Shown here one piece after another: positions 53,642-63,665 of a DNA stretch of 64,000 nt; the first letter of the stretch is position 1; each line of letters starts with the position of its first letter. Position numbers and translations under genes: made by a program. Source of the stretch: Hybos culiciformis. Lineage: Eukaryota; Arthropoda; Insecta; Diptera; Hybotidae. The stretch lies in the NCBI GenBank assembly GCA_964007475.1, contig OZ023273.1, forward strand, positions 124,419,812 to 124,483,811. The letters run 5' to 3'. The notes beneath the pieces are model-generated. The model worked only from the letters and a program-made list of their open reading frames with translations, had not been told where the DNA came from and did no database searches.

Positions 53642-55272
53642 TATCCTTCTTGGTATAAAAATTTTGCGTAAAAGGAACTCAAAGAGAGTTGTCGTTGTTG
53701 TAACAAAAATTAAAGATATAAAATAATTTCCTATTTTTTTCTATTTATTCTAGTTAATATTATTAAATCAATACTTATACTAATCAACAAATTGCCAAGA
53801 TTTAAATTTATGTTATTAATCTCAACAACATATATGGGACTCCGAAAAATCAATTTGTTGTTAGAATGAAACATGTGGAAGTTAATAGAAACAAAGATTT
53901 GAGATTTGAGATATGAGATTTGAGATATGAGATTTGAGAAATTGTTTTATAGAATAGAATTTCCATTGAAGTAATATCTCTTTTTAATCTAAAAAGTCGC
54001 AATTTCTTGTAAACTGATTAATGGGTATGTGAGATAAAATGATAAGAAAGAATGAATTACATATTTTTACATTAAGTATATTTAAAGTCCAATTTTTTAA
54101 TTGGTCATATGAAAATATCGTATACTAATAATGATGTAAATTTGCTAATTTTTATTTTTCATTTTTTTTTTAACCATTTACTTATCCAACAAAACATTTC
54201 ACAATCTTTAACAAGACTTTGAGGTCTTATCTTCAGGTCAGAAACATAAATAAATATCATAAAATGGTATATAAAAGTGAAAATAATAGGCCATTTGGGA
54301 CTGATGAATATGACGTGATAAGCATTTTAGTGATAAAAAAAAAAACTTTAAAAAAAGTAACATTTAAATGGATGTATTAAAAAAAAGGAAAATCCATTAA
54401 AAAATATCATAAAAATTTAAAAGGATATAATAAAAATATTAAAAAAAAAAAAAAAAAACTGTATATGTATGTAATTTAGTTTTAATATCGAATTATCTTT
54501 GACGGACCTTTTTTGAGTTACAGTATACTAATTTTTTTGATGTCTTGTCTTTTATTGATATCTTGTCTGATCTGCTTGTTTGTGAGAGTTCTCAACTCAT
54601 CAGTATTATTTTATAAATTCGAAATTGTAGGAAATTTTGAACCGTAAATACAATTAAAATCAAAATTTCATCTATCAAAAACAAGTCGCTTCCAAAATTT
54701 TAGAGAAATTCAAATGTTATAATTTTGTGACCGTGACTATTCAGAGTTTTGGCAAATATTGTGTTTTATATTTAACAAAATTTGAATATTATAAAAAAAA
54801 AAAAAATTCATATTTATCAGTAGAATTTACTTAATTATATTAATCAAACTACTGAACTAACAAGCCAACAAATTAAAATAAATATTTTTTTCATAAATTC
54901 AATTTCTATTTATTCTGTTTTTTTAAATTTGAGGATGTCATTTTGATAACTAAGTTAAGTAAACTTTAAACAAATGTTTTTCAATGAAAAATTAATTCAA
55001 ATTAATAATATCAATAAAAGCTTCTGTACGTTTAATAAATAAAATTAAATTCATAATCTACGTTTCAAATAAGAATAAATCTAAAAAAAAATTGATGAAT
55101 TTAACCTAGCGTATTTAATAAGCTAAATAAGATAATAAGATAATAATTATATAATATAGGTACAACGCATATACATAATATTGTTTTTGAAACAAAACTC
55201 GATTAATTTACTCCTATTCTCCAAAATGTTTATAGGTTAACAAAAAATAGTTCATCATACAGATTAGGTACA
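53642..55272. other. AT-rich non-coding stretch
   Basis: No gene supported. It contains a heptamer array (53896-53937) and A-runs near 54341-54460. Confidence 0.5.
53896..53937. repeat. Heptamer repeat GAT(T/A)TGA x6
   Basis: Six tandem 7-bp units alternate between GATTTGA and GATATGA. Short simple repeat. Confidence 0.9.
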
Positions 55273-55896
55273 TTATAGTCTAAGAGCTCGCAACGTTTTT
55301 CGCACGTGATTTTAGCAAGGCTCATTTTTTAAAATATTGTTAAATGCTACGGTGCAGGACCCATAAGGGTAGTCTGGCTGTCAGATGACGTTGCGTTTAC
55401 CCGTGGGAGCAGATCCAGGTAGGTCAAAGAAAAAATGCAAAATTACGTGATAATAGCACGATTTCTAGTTATGTCACTTGTTTGTGCTTATTATATAAAA
55501 TGTTAATGCATCATTGCCAGACGGCTTCGGAGTTGTTAAGACCGTGCCAGACCTTGATTTATAACAAAAAAAAACTTCAATTTCACGTAATTTTAGCAAG
55601 GCTGAAATTTTTATATGTTATAGATTGGATCTTATATATACTACATCCAATTTGCCAGACGGAAATACCGTTGCTAAATGGATGCCAGACCTATGTCATT
55701 TAAAAGTAATTTGTTTTTTTCATGTAATTTTGCATTTTTTTTTACCTACTTGGTTCTGCTCCCACGGGTAAACGCAACGTCGTCTGACAGCCAGACTACC
55801 TTTATGCGTCCTGCACCGTAGTATGGAACATTATATTAAAAAATGAGCCTTGCTAAAATCACGTGAATTCTTACGTTGCGAGCTCTTGGACTATTA
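55273..55896. mobile_element. Long-TIR element with TTA target site
   Basis: A 618-bp element (55276-55893). Its termini TAGTCTAAGAGCTCGCAACG and TAGTCCAAGAGCTCGCAACG (right end read on the minus strand) begin inverted repeats of about 150-190 bp. These repeats include the shared blocks CACGTGATTTTAGCAAGGCT, ACGGTGCAGGAC and GTTTACCCGTGGGAGCAGA. It is flanked by TTA on both sides, the 3-bp duplication typical of PIF/Harbinger. Between the arms are two direct copies of a unit running from TTGCCAGACGG to TGCCAGACC (55512-55555 and 55650-55691). It codes for nothing recognisable and could fold into a large hairpin. Confidence 0.75.
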
Positions 55897-56252
55897 GTAA
55901 GAAACTTTCTTTGTTTAAATTTAAATTTCTTATAATCTGGATAGAACAGTACATCGTAAGCGCAATTAATCGTAAATTAGTTGATCGTGAATCAATTCAT
56001 CGTAAGTTAATTCGTAAGTTAAAAAACAAATGAAGTATCGGCTTTGAAATATTTTTTATCGTAAACAATTTTAAATTATTATTTTTATTTTTTATTTTTT
56101 TTTCAACCATATAAATTTATTTGCAGCTTAAATAAAATAAACATAAATTCAGAGCAATCGTTTTCAAGAAATCAATTTTCTCAATTGTTTGAAAAAATCA
56201 GAAATCGCAATAAAATATTTGGGAAAGTAAACTAAGAACCTTAATAGCTTAT
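55897..56252. other. Intergenic DNA downstream of chitinase copy A
   Basis: AT-rich sequence outside the duplicated chitinase unit. It has a few short TCGTAA-type direct repeats at 55955-56010 and no gene. Confidence 0.5.
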
Positions 56253-58058
56253 ATATATTTTTAAAATATTCCTTAAAAAAAAATTAGAATAAACTGGAAA
56301 AACTAAATAAAAAGTAAAAAGTTTTATTCTTTTTTAAAAGTATATTTTAATTGAAAAAATTTATTGAATGAAAATTAACATGAATGAAATTAACATTGTA
56401 CTAAATCTGGCCAATTGCAAGTGGCGGCAGATTGGTCAAATTTCAAACCTGCGGGGCATTGAGTTGGACCATATTTCACACCATTGTGACATTGATAAAA
56501 TTGTGTGCAATCTTCTTTGTCAGTGAAATACCCGTCGGTTGAACAGTCGCCTGCACCAGCAGAGTTTGAGCCACTATTGCCATTGTTAGATCCATTGGTA
56601 GATTCATTTGGGTTTTTGGATGGTTTTGTTGGTTCAACGTATTTAACAGTTGTTCTGTTAGGATCTGAAGTGATACCTGTAGCGATTTGACCGCCATTCA
56701 AGGTATTTTTGATTGCATTAAGAAGAGGATATTTTTCTCCGCAATTTCCTCGGAAATCATCAGTTTCAACAGACCATATCATAACACCAGCCAATTTGAG
56801 TTCTTTAGCGTATTTAACTTTTTCCCCAATACTCTGAACATCATCAAATCCAACCCATTGATCACCTTTGAATGCATAAGGTACTTTAGCATTTTCATCA
56901 CGTACAACTGACCATCCGCTATTCAAAACTTTTTCACAGATTTCATTGTATCCCAACATACCAGCTTCACGTGTGTATGGTCCTTGTGCTCCTTTAGATG
57001 ATGCTGGAGAGTTGATTCCGGTATTGCCAGCATTATTTAGGGTGAAACTTCTTCCGTAGAAAGCCAATCCCAAAACAAGTTTTGATGCTGGTAATCCTTG
57101 TTTCAACCAATATTCAACAGCAGCTTTAACACTAAGCCCATCATTTGCAGCTAGTGGAGCATTGTGGCCGGTTTTTTTGTCCCAATCACCATGTAAATCG
57201 TATGTCATTATATTGATAAAATCGAAATGTTTTGCAATTTCAGGAATGTCGTATGATTGAGAAGCAGATGCTGAAGTGGCAGCAACAGCAGCAGAAAGAC
57301 TTAAACCTTCTTTGCTCAATCTGTAAGAAAAGATGCACATTATAATATTAAACCTAAATGCTTTTGATTAAAAATAATGTGTAACTAAAGTTGCACTATA
57401 GTTAAATCATGAAAATGTTTTTGCTTTATTCAAAAAATTAATCAAACTAAAGTAATACTTACGCTTGTTTAAGTTCTTTAACGAGAATATTGTAATTTTT
57501 CTTGTCATTAGCGGCATCTCCATCTCTTTGGCCTGGATATTCCCAATCTAAATCGAAACCATCAAAACCATATTCTTTACACATTTGAACAGCTGAAGAA
57601 ACGAAATTCGCACGTTTCTTAGCATCTTTAGCCATTTGAGAGTATTTAGGGGATCCTTCGTTCCAACCTCCAATTACAAGAATTGTTTTTACATTTGGAT
57701 TGATTTGTTTCAAAGCTTGAAGTTTGCCGAAACCGTCTTTACCACCATCTTTACCCAAATCGTGCCAAGCGTCCAAAATCATAACTTTTCCATCATTTGC
57801 GTTCATTCCAACGAAAGTGTAACCAACATGTGTGCAAAGAGTTGGATCAATATCAGTTACTTCCATACTACCTTGTCCTGGCCGATAAACTGACCAAGAG
57901 CCATAATAGCAGAAGACAATATCTATAAAAAAAATAATTAATGTAGTGTTATTAATACTATGCAATGTACTTTTCAAATGGAGGTATAAACATTTATGTT
58001 AATTGTACAATGTATATAATTATGTAATGCATTTAATTTGGCAATTCAACCTGAAATT
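56253..58058 (-). repeat. Duplicated chitinase unit A
   Basis: This segment aligns almost throughout with 61871-63665. It covers the 3' flank, exon 3, intron 2, exon 2 and the 3' part of intron 1. Similarity begins near ATATATTTTTAAAATATTCC and ends in intron 1 near CAACCTGAAATT (plus strand). It does not include exon 1 or the promoter of copy A. Confidence 0.9.
56360..56365 (-). promoter_or_regulatory. Poly(A) signal, chitinase copy A
   Basis: AATAAA on the minus strand 25 nt after the TAA stop. The equivalent site in copy B is at 61977-61982. A second AATAAA lies at 56323-56328. Confidence 0.6.
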
Positions 58059-58426
58059 TTTTTCTTAATGCTGCATTGCTCTTTATATTTACACTTTTGT
58101 AAAAACTTTCCTTCACTTGGTATTATTCATATTTTTCTTTCATAATATCAATCGATATCCTTATAAAAATGTTCATTATATACATTGAGAGCATTTCTAT
58201 AGCTTGATTTGTATAATTAAACAATAGTTGAAATTTTATTTCGCAATCCCGCACCAAAAAATTAGTGTGATTGATGAATTTTTCATATATTGTACATTTA
58301 TCTTAGATAATTTATTGAAACAAAATTATGTGCTCGACCAAAGGGACTTAAAAAAAACTTACTGTCAGCTGCCTCGGCGCAAGCAACCATAACGGCTAAA
58401 GTAACTGCAAAAGCTAAAACCTTCAT
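56390..58426 (-). CDS. Chitinase, GH18 + CBM14 (copy A, complete)
   Basis: Coding exons on the minus strand: 58363-58426, 57463-57922 and 56390-57320, all with GT-AG introns (440 and 142 bp), giving 484 aa. Family role: secreted endochitinase hydrolysing beta-1,4-GlcNAc links in chitin of the gut lining, food or cuticle. Residues 1-19/20 form a signal peptide (MKVLAFAVTLAVMVACAEA). The GH18 barrel shows all four conserved motifs: KTILVIGGW (100-108), FDGFDLDWEYP (141-151, with acid-base catalyst E149 and D142/D145/D147), MTYDLHG and GVMIWSVETDD. A Ser/Asn/Gly-rich linker leads to a C-terminal CBM14 (433-484) with six cysteines. One catalytic domain plus one CBM14 and this length match group IV, often gut-expressed, insect chitinases; the group is inference. 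The ATG was chosen because it begins the signal peptide, about 75 nt from a TATA box. No frameshift or missing catalytic residue. Confidence 0.95.
58363..58426 (-). CDS. Chitinase copy A exon 1 (signal peptide)
   Basis: This 64-nt exon encodes the first 21 residues plus the first base of codon 22 and ends at A|GTAAGT. Exon 2 begins AT after TATAG, completing AAT (N22). It is the only signal-peptide exon found for either chitinase copy. Confidence 0.9.
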
Positions 58427-58474
58427 TTTATTTTTCAAGTGTCTAGCTTTGATCCAAAATGGAATACAGAGAAA

Positions 58475-58509
58475 ACTAATTAAATTTTAAGTTTTACCCT
58501 CTATTTATA
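58475..58509 (-). promoter_or_regulatory. Core promoter of chitinase copy A
   Basis: TATAAATAG (58501-58509, minus strand) is followed about 32 nt later by ATTAGTT, close to the arthropod initiator TCAGTT, with A at 58477 as a likely start site. This gives a 5' UTR of roughly 50 nt before the ATG at 58426. Confidence 0.7.
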
Positions 58510-59684
58510 GTTCGAATCATGTTTTGACTTTTTTTTTTAACTTTATAACGTAAAAACAAAGTTAGTTTCACTGCGGCTTTAACATCATCTGAACCAATAT
58601 TAAATGAATAAACAATAATTATTATTATTTGTTGAAAACATGAATAATCAGTATTAAAATTATATTTTCAAGAATTTGATATTTATCTACTTATCAGTGA
58701 CTTATGAAAAAATTTATAGCAATTAAAATGAATGCTCTATTACTAGGCAAACTGTCGCAGCTTTTAACGGCTAGTCATAATTTTTTAATATTATGTATGC
58801 TCCTATATGTAATAATAACATTCTAAATCAGATTTCGAATTGACTTAAAAACAACGTTTGCAATTAAGATTTAGTTATTATTATTTTGCTAATATTTCTC
58901 TCTGAAAAATAAGGTAAAAAAAATTATTTAAAAGAGTGCAAATTGCAAATACCTATAATAATAATCTACAAATTTATATTATGTAGGAAGTTTTGCTTCT
59001 ATACCCCTCAATTGGTTTAGCAATATTTGATGGTTGAGCATATTTAAGATTATTTAAGAAAAAATAGTTCATGTTAAAACTAAAAATTTTATTTTTCTAA
59101 TTCTAATTTAGACTAATTTTGTTTGGAAAGTCTACGTAAAAAACTGAAGGCATCTAAAATTAGTTAGAATTTTCGCGCTATACAACATTAATATTTACAA
59201 TAAATAATTTTCTCAATAACTAGCTTTACTCGGCTAGAAAAACAATTTATATAATTTTACTGTTTTTGAAAACACATGTATTCCAATCAACGTGTGCAAA
59301 AGTTTGAAACTAATCAGTAAAGAACTTTCGGAAGTCCTAGATTTTGAACAAACAGACATTTAAATTTTTATTTATGGAGATAGATAAAAGACAGATATAA
59401 GGGTTTATTATAAATTACATATTTTAAAATAAATAACATAAACTATAGGTAGCTAAGCTATACATATTTTGTACTATACAGTATTTACAATTACAATATA
59501 CACAACAAATGTTAGTAGGTAGGTACTTTAGATACTTCCATAATTTTTAGATTTTTTATTACTATAGTTTCAATTCGGTTTAAATCTAGTATCGTATTGT
59601 AGTTGTTCATAGTAAGCTATTCTGAAACAGCTTTGTAAATAAAATTAATAATGCCACACGCCAATATTCCAATGTTTATTTACT
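58510..59684. other. Intergenic DNA upstream of chitinase copy A
   Basis: AT-rich sequence between the copy A promoter and the LINE fragment, with no gene or repeat boundary seen. Upstream control elements for copy A would be expected here, but none can be named from sequence alone. Confidence 0.5.
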
Positions 59685-59711
59685 TTATAAAATTTTACTT
59701 ACGCCACACAA

Positions 59712-60074
59712 AATCTAAATATTCTAAAAATTCTATCCAAAACAACTTATGGTTCAGATCGAAGACTTCTTCTAAGATTACTCAATATGTTAGTTATTTC
59801 AGTAATAGATTATGCCTCATTTTTATATGAAACAGATCCAAAAAATCAAATTAAATCTCTAGATTCGATATTAAATATGGGCAAACGAATCGCTACCGGA
59901 GCTTTCCGTACAAGCCCAATAGATAGTTTATTAATTGAAGCGAACCAGCCACCCTTACACCTAAGGAGAAAAAAATTAGCAATTCAGTATGGATTAAAAA
60001 ACCTTTCTTTCCAAGAACATCCCTTAAATGAGTTAAATTATAATGAAAAATTAGTTAAAACTCAGTGCCTATAA
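59712..60074 (+). pseudogene. LINE reverse transcriptase C-terminal fragment
   Basis: An open frame of about 120 codons contains TTYGSDRRLLLRLL, VIDYASFLYE, then GAFRTSPIDSLLIEANQPPL and LHLRRKKLAIQYGL. These are conserved blocks of the region after the RT palm in I- and Jockey-type LINEs. The YADD catalytic core lies upstream and is missing. The frame ends at a stop soon after QCL, and continuity with RNase H is lost through frameshifts. Confidence 0.85.
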
Positions 60075-60287
60075 ATTAAATAAACAACCATTTAATGTAA
60101 GAGTCAAAAAATTAATTGAAGAAGTAACCGACCCCACCTCAATGAAAATAGAAACTCAAAAATTCCAAAAAAACTCCAACATGGCTATTAAATTCAATTG
60201 ACATAGATATTTCACTGAATAAAAACAGAAAGAACTCAACTAACACAGTCATATTCAAAAAATCCATTTACAGAAAAAACAATGACT

Positions 60288-61469
60288 AAATATAAAAACT
60301 ATAAACTTTTTTATACTGACGGAAGCATTATGCCTTGTTCAGACAAGGAGCTCTGATCATGATAATCTTACTTTTTGAGATTATCATCTTTTTTTCATGA
60401 TTTGTTCATACAAAAAAATTGTCATCGGAAATCATGATTATCGAAAATCATGAAAAATTTCAGGGATGAGTTTATAGTTTTTTACCATCCATGTTACCCA
60501 TTTCCACTCATTCCTACTTATTTTGACTTTTTTTTTTGACATATTTTCTTTATTTACAAAACAAAAAAAATTTGAGTAGCAAATAATATTTATGTTTTTA
60601 TTTTGTTTGCTTTCATGTTGTTTACTTTTTTTTTCGCTCATAATCGTGTTCACACAGGTATGATTATCTACGCAAATCACGATTACGAAATCATGATTTA
60701 GTCGTTGTCTGAACAAGGCATAATAAATGACGAAACAGGATATCCATTCTTTTGCGAAAGAATTGAAAGAAAATTTCATTTAGCACCAAATACCAGCATA
60801 TTTACTGCAGAACTTTTTGCTATTCTCCAAGTAGTCTTATATATTGATTCTAACTTCAAGCAAACAAAATATCTAATTTGTACTGATTCATTAAGTAGGT
60901 TACAAGCATTAGAAAATGTGTACTCTACAAATCCTCTAATTCAAAAAATCAGGGAAAAAATAGAGCAAAGTAGCAATTTCATATCCTTCTTATGGATTCC
61001 TGGTCACTCAGGTATTTCAGGAAATCAGAAAGCTGATGAATTAGCGAAACTAGCAGTTAATGAAGAATTATACAAAAACTATACCTTTCTTTACAAAGAT
61101 TTTAAATTCAAAGTAAATTCCATCATTATAAAAGAATTTCAAACCTTTTGGAATTCAATAACTAACAATAAACTTAAGGTAATAAAACCGGACATTGGAA
61201 AATGGAGAACATTAAATAATCTTCGTAGAAAAGAATCCGTTAAGATTACTAGATTACGAATGGGGCACTCAAAACTAACACACGCACACCTCTTTGATCC
61301 AGATAATCTCATACCGCCCTTATGTCGTGGCAACTTAAAAAATTTTACACCCATAACAATAATAAGACACATTTTTGAAGACTGTTTATTTTACACAAAG
61401 GAAAGGAATTATTTTAAAATCAATTTACAAAGCTTGTCACAGGACTCAGAACACAATTATAGGTATTAG
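60288..61469 (+). pseudogene. LINE RNase H domain, split by a MITE
   Basis: The RNase H type I signature residues are all visible: D in FYTDGS (before the insertion), E in FTAELFAI, D in CTDSLSRL, and H and D in IPGHSGISGNQKADELA. A tail with LRMGHSKLTHAHL and a C...H...C pattern (PPLC, IRHIFEDC) follows; the usual second cysteine of that motif is absent. A 390-bp MITE at 60331-60720 sits directly after the TDGS codons. The part after the MITE stays open to the stop at 61469, suggesting the insertion and decay are not very old. Confidence 0.85.
60329..60722. mobile_element. 390-bp MITE inside the LINE
   Basis: Perfect 16-bp inverted repeats TGCCTTGTTCAGACAA occupy 60331-60346 and 60705-60720, flanked by TA on both sides (TTA on the left, TAA on the right). 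Subterminal regions repeat AATCATGATT-like motifs, and a small hairpin (GATAATC...GATTATC) lies at about 60361-60388. TA flanks suggest a Tc1/mariner-type insertion, while TTA/TAA could also fit PIF/Harbinger. It has no coding capacity. Confidence 0.85.
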
Positions 61470-61812
61470 TATCATAAATTTCCTAAAAGATATTAAAATT
61501 TTAGAAATTATATAAAAAATTTATCTACTAAATTTGAAAGATTTATGAATTATCAAAAAGATTGAAAATGAATTATTTATTTATTTATTTTTTTTTTTTC
61601 TATTTTATTTATTGGAAAAAGATTGTACTATATATAACTATAGGAAAATTATTATGTTAAAATTATTATGAAAATTATTATATTATCAGGAAAAAAACTA
61701 TTTAATTCTTAATTTAATTATTAATGAAAATGAATAAGTACTACTTATTATATTGTACATATTGTAAAAATATAGCATCAAGAGAAGTGTAAAAAAAAAA
61801 AAAAGATAACAC

Positions 61813-61845
61813 GGGCTTTATAAAACCTACAAGTGTTGTAAGCCC
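61813..61845 (+). other. LINE 3' UTR stem-loop
   Basis: GGGCTT pairs with AAGCCC, and inside it TACAA pairs with TTGTA around a GTG loop, ending 15 nt before the TAA tail. Stem-loops near the 3' end are recognised by the reverse transcriptase in several LINE families; that role here is inference. Confidence 0.5.
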
Positions 61846-61976
61846 TAGAAATAAATTTTTAATAATAATAATATATTTTTAAAATATTCCTTATAAAAAA
61901 TTAGAATAAACTGGAAAAACTAAATAAAAAGTAAAAAGTTTTATTCTTTTTTAAAAGTATATTTTAATTGAAAAAA

Positions 61977-61982
61977 TTTATT
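61977..61982 (-). promoter_or_regulatory. Poly(A) signal, chitinase copy B
   Basis: AATAAA on the minus strand, 25 nt after the stop codon, conserved with copy A. Confidence 0.55.
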
Positions 61983-62006
61983 GAAGGAAAATTAACATGA
62001 ATGAAA

Positions 62007-63527
62007 TTAACATTGTACTAAATCTGGATAATTGCAAGTGCTTTCAGATTGGTCAAATTTCAAATTTGCGGGGCATTGAGTTGGACCATATTTCACACCA
62101 TTGTGACATTGATAAAATTTTGTGCAATCTTCTTTGTCAGTGAAATACCCGTCGGTTGAACAGTCGCCTGCACCAGCAGAGTTTGAGCCACTATTGCCAT
62201 TGTTAGATCCATTTGGGTTTTTGGATGGTTTTGTTGGTTCAACGTATTTAACAGTTGTTCTGTTGGGATCTGAAGTGATACCTGTAGCGATTTGCCCGTC
62301 ATTCAAGGTATTTTTGATTGCATTAAGAAGAGGATATTTTGCTCCGCAATTTCCTCGGAAATCATCAGTTTCAACAGACCATATCATAACACCAGCCAAT
62401 TTGAGTTCTTTAGCGTATTTAACTTTTTCCCCAATACTCTGAACATCATCAAATCCAACCCATTGATCACCTTTGAATGCATAAGGTACTTTAGCATTTT
62501 CATCACGTACAACTGACCATCCGCTATTCAAAACTTTTTCACAGATTTCATTGTATCCCAACATACCATCTTCACGTGTGTATGGTCCTTGTGCTCCTTT
62601 AGATGATGCTGGAGAGTTGATTCCGGTATTGCCAGCATTATTTAGGGTGAAACTTCTTCCGTAGAAAGCCAATCCCAAAACAAGTTTTGATGCTGGTAAT
62701 CCTTGTTTCAACCAATATTCAACAGCAGCTTTAACACTAAGCCCATCATTTGCAGCTAGTGGAGCATTGTGGCCGGTTTTTTTGTCCCAATCACCATGTA
62801 AATCGTATGTCATTATATTGATAAAATCGAAATGTTTTGCAATTTCAGGAATGTCGTATGATTGAGAAGCAGATGCTGAAGTGGCAGCAACAGCAGCGGA
62901 AAGACTTAAACCTTCTTTGCTCAATCTGTAACAAAATATGCATATTATAATATTAGCTCTAAATGCTTTTGATTAAAAATAATGTGTAACTAAAGTTGCA
63001 CTATAGTTAAATCATGAAAATGTTTTTGCTTTATTCAAAAACTAAATCAAACTAAAGTAATACTTACGCTTGTTTAAGTTCTTTAACGAGAATATTGTAA
63101 TTTTTCTTGTCATTAACGGCATCTCCTTTTCTTTGGCCTGGATATTCCCAATCTAAATCGAAACCATCAAAACCATATTCTTTACACATTTGAACAGCTG
63201 AAGAAACGAAATTCGCACGTTTCTTAGCATCTTTAGCCATTTGAGAGTATTTAGGGGATCCTTCGTTCCAACCTCCAATTACAAGAATTGTTTTTACTTT
63301 TGGATTGATTTGTTTCAAAGCTTGAAGTTTGCCGAAACCGTCTTTACCACCATCTTTACCCAAATCGTGCCAAGCGTCCAAAAGCATAACTTTTCCATCA
63401 TTTGCGTTCATTCCAACGAAAGTGTAACCAACATGTGTGCAAAGAGTTGGATCAATATCAGTTACTTCCATACTGCCTTGTCCTGGGCGATAAACTGCCC
63501 AAGAGCCATAATAGCAGAAGACAATAT
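62007..63527 (-). CDS. Chitinase, GH18 + CBM14 (copy B, exons 2-3 only)
   Basis: Minus-strand exons 63068-63527 and 62007-62925 keep the same splice sites (acceptors GTAG and ACAG, donor GTAAGT) and the same 142-bp intron 2 as copy A. Both exons are fully open and end at the matching TAA. The catalytic motif FDGFDLDWEYP, the other GH18 motifs and all six CBM14 cysteines are present. Against copy A, the barrel differs at few residues (S32A, I70L, N98K, D155K, A159V and two or three more). The linker lacks four residues (ESTN), and the CBM14 has Q448K, G466N, A473E, A474S and W478Y. No signal-peptide exon is visible between 63528 and 64000, so the gene is either continued outside the window or 5'-truncated. 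The open frame from a TTG at 62924 is not a true start; it lies at the exon 3 acceptor. Confidence 0.85.
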
Positions 63528-63665
63528 CTACAAAAAAAAAATAATTAATGTAGTGTTATTCATACTATGCACTGTACTTTTCAAATAGAGGTATAAACAT
63601 TTATGTTAATTGTACAATGTATATAATTATGTAATACATTTAATTTGGCAACTCAACCTGAAATT

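Larger units (their letters stand above)
59685..61871 (+). mobile_element. 5'-truncated LINE, I-clade-like, (TAA)n tail
   Basis: A non-LTR retrotransposon fragment retaining the C-terminal part of reverse transcriptase, an RNase H domain, a C-terminal Cys/His region, the 3' UTR and a (TAA)n tail (61861-61871). RNase H plus a TAA-repeat tail is characteristic of the I clade (as in the Drosophila I factor), so I favour that over Jockey. The 5' boundary is approximate because the reading frame fades near 59685. The copy is dead: endonuclease and RT catalytic core are absent, several frameshifts occur between 60075 and 60287, and a MITE splits RNase H. Confidence 0.85.
61871..63665 (-). repeat. 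Duplicated chitinase unit B
   Basis: This is the second copy of the 1.8-kb unit also found at 56253-58058, in the same orientation. Its low-coordinate edge abuts the TAA tail of the LINE. Its high-coordinate edge lies inside intron 1, after which the sequence is unrelated to copy A. Confidence 0.9.

Noticed and set aside
57459..57977. Independent protein starting at the ATG at 57977
   Set aside because: The ATG lies in intron 1; exon 2 starts at 57922 after TATAG and joins the signal-peptide exon in phase.
60438..60779. 113-codon minus-strand frame
   Set aside because: Runs across the MITE boundary into the LINE; not a gene.
62007..62924. Stand-alone 305-aa chitinase beginning at 62924
   Set aside because: The apparent start is a TTG at the exon 3 acceptor; the frame joins exon 2 through a conserved intron.
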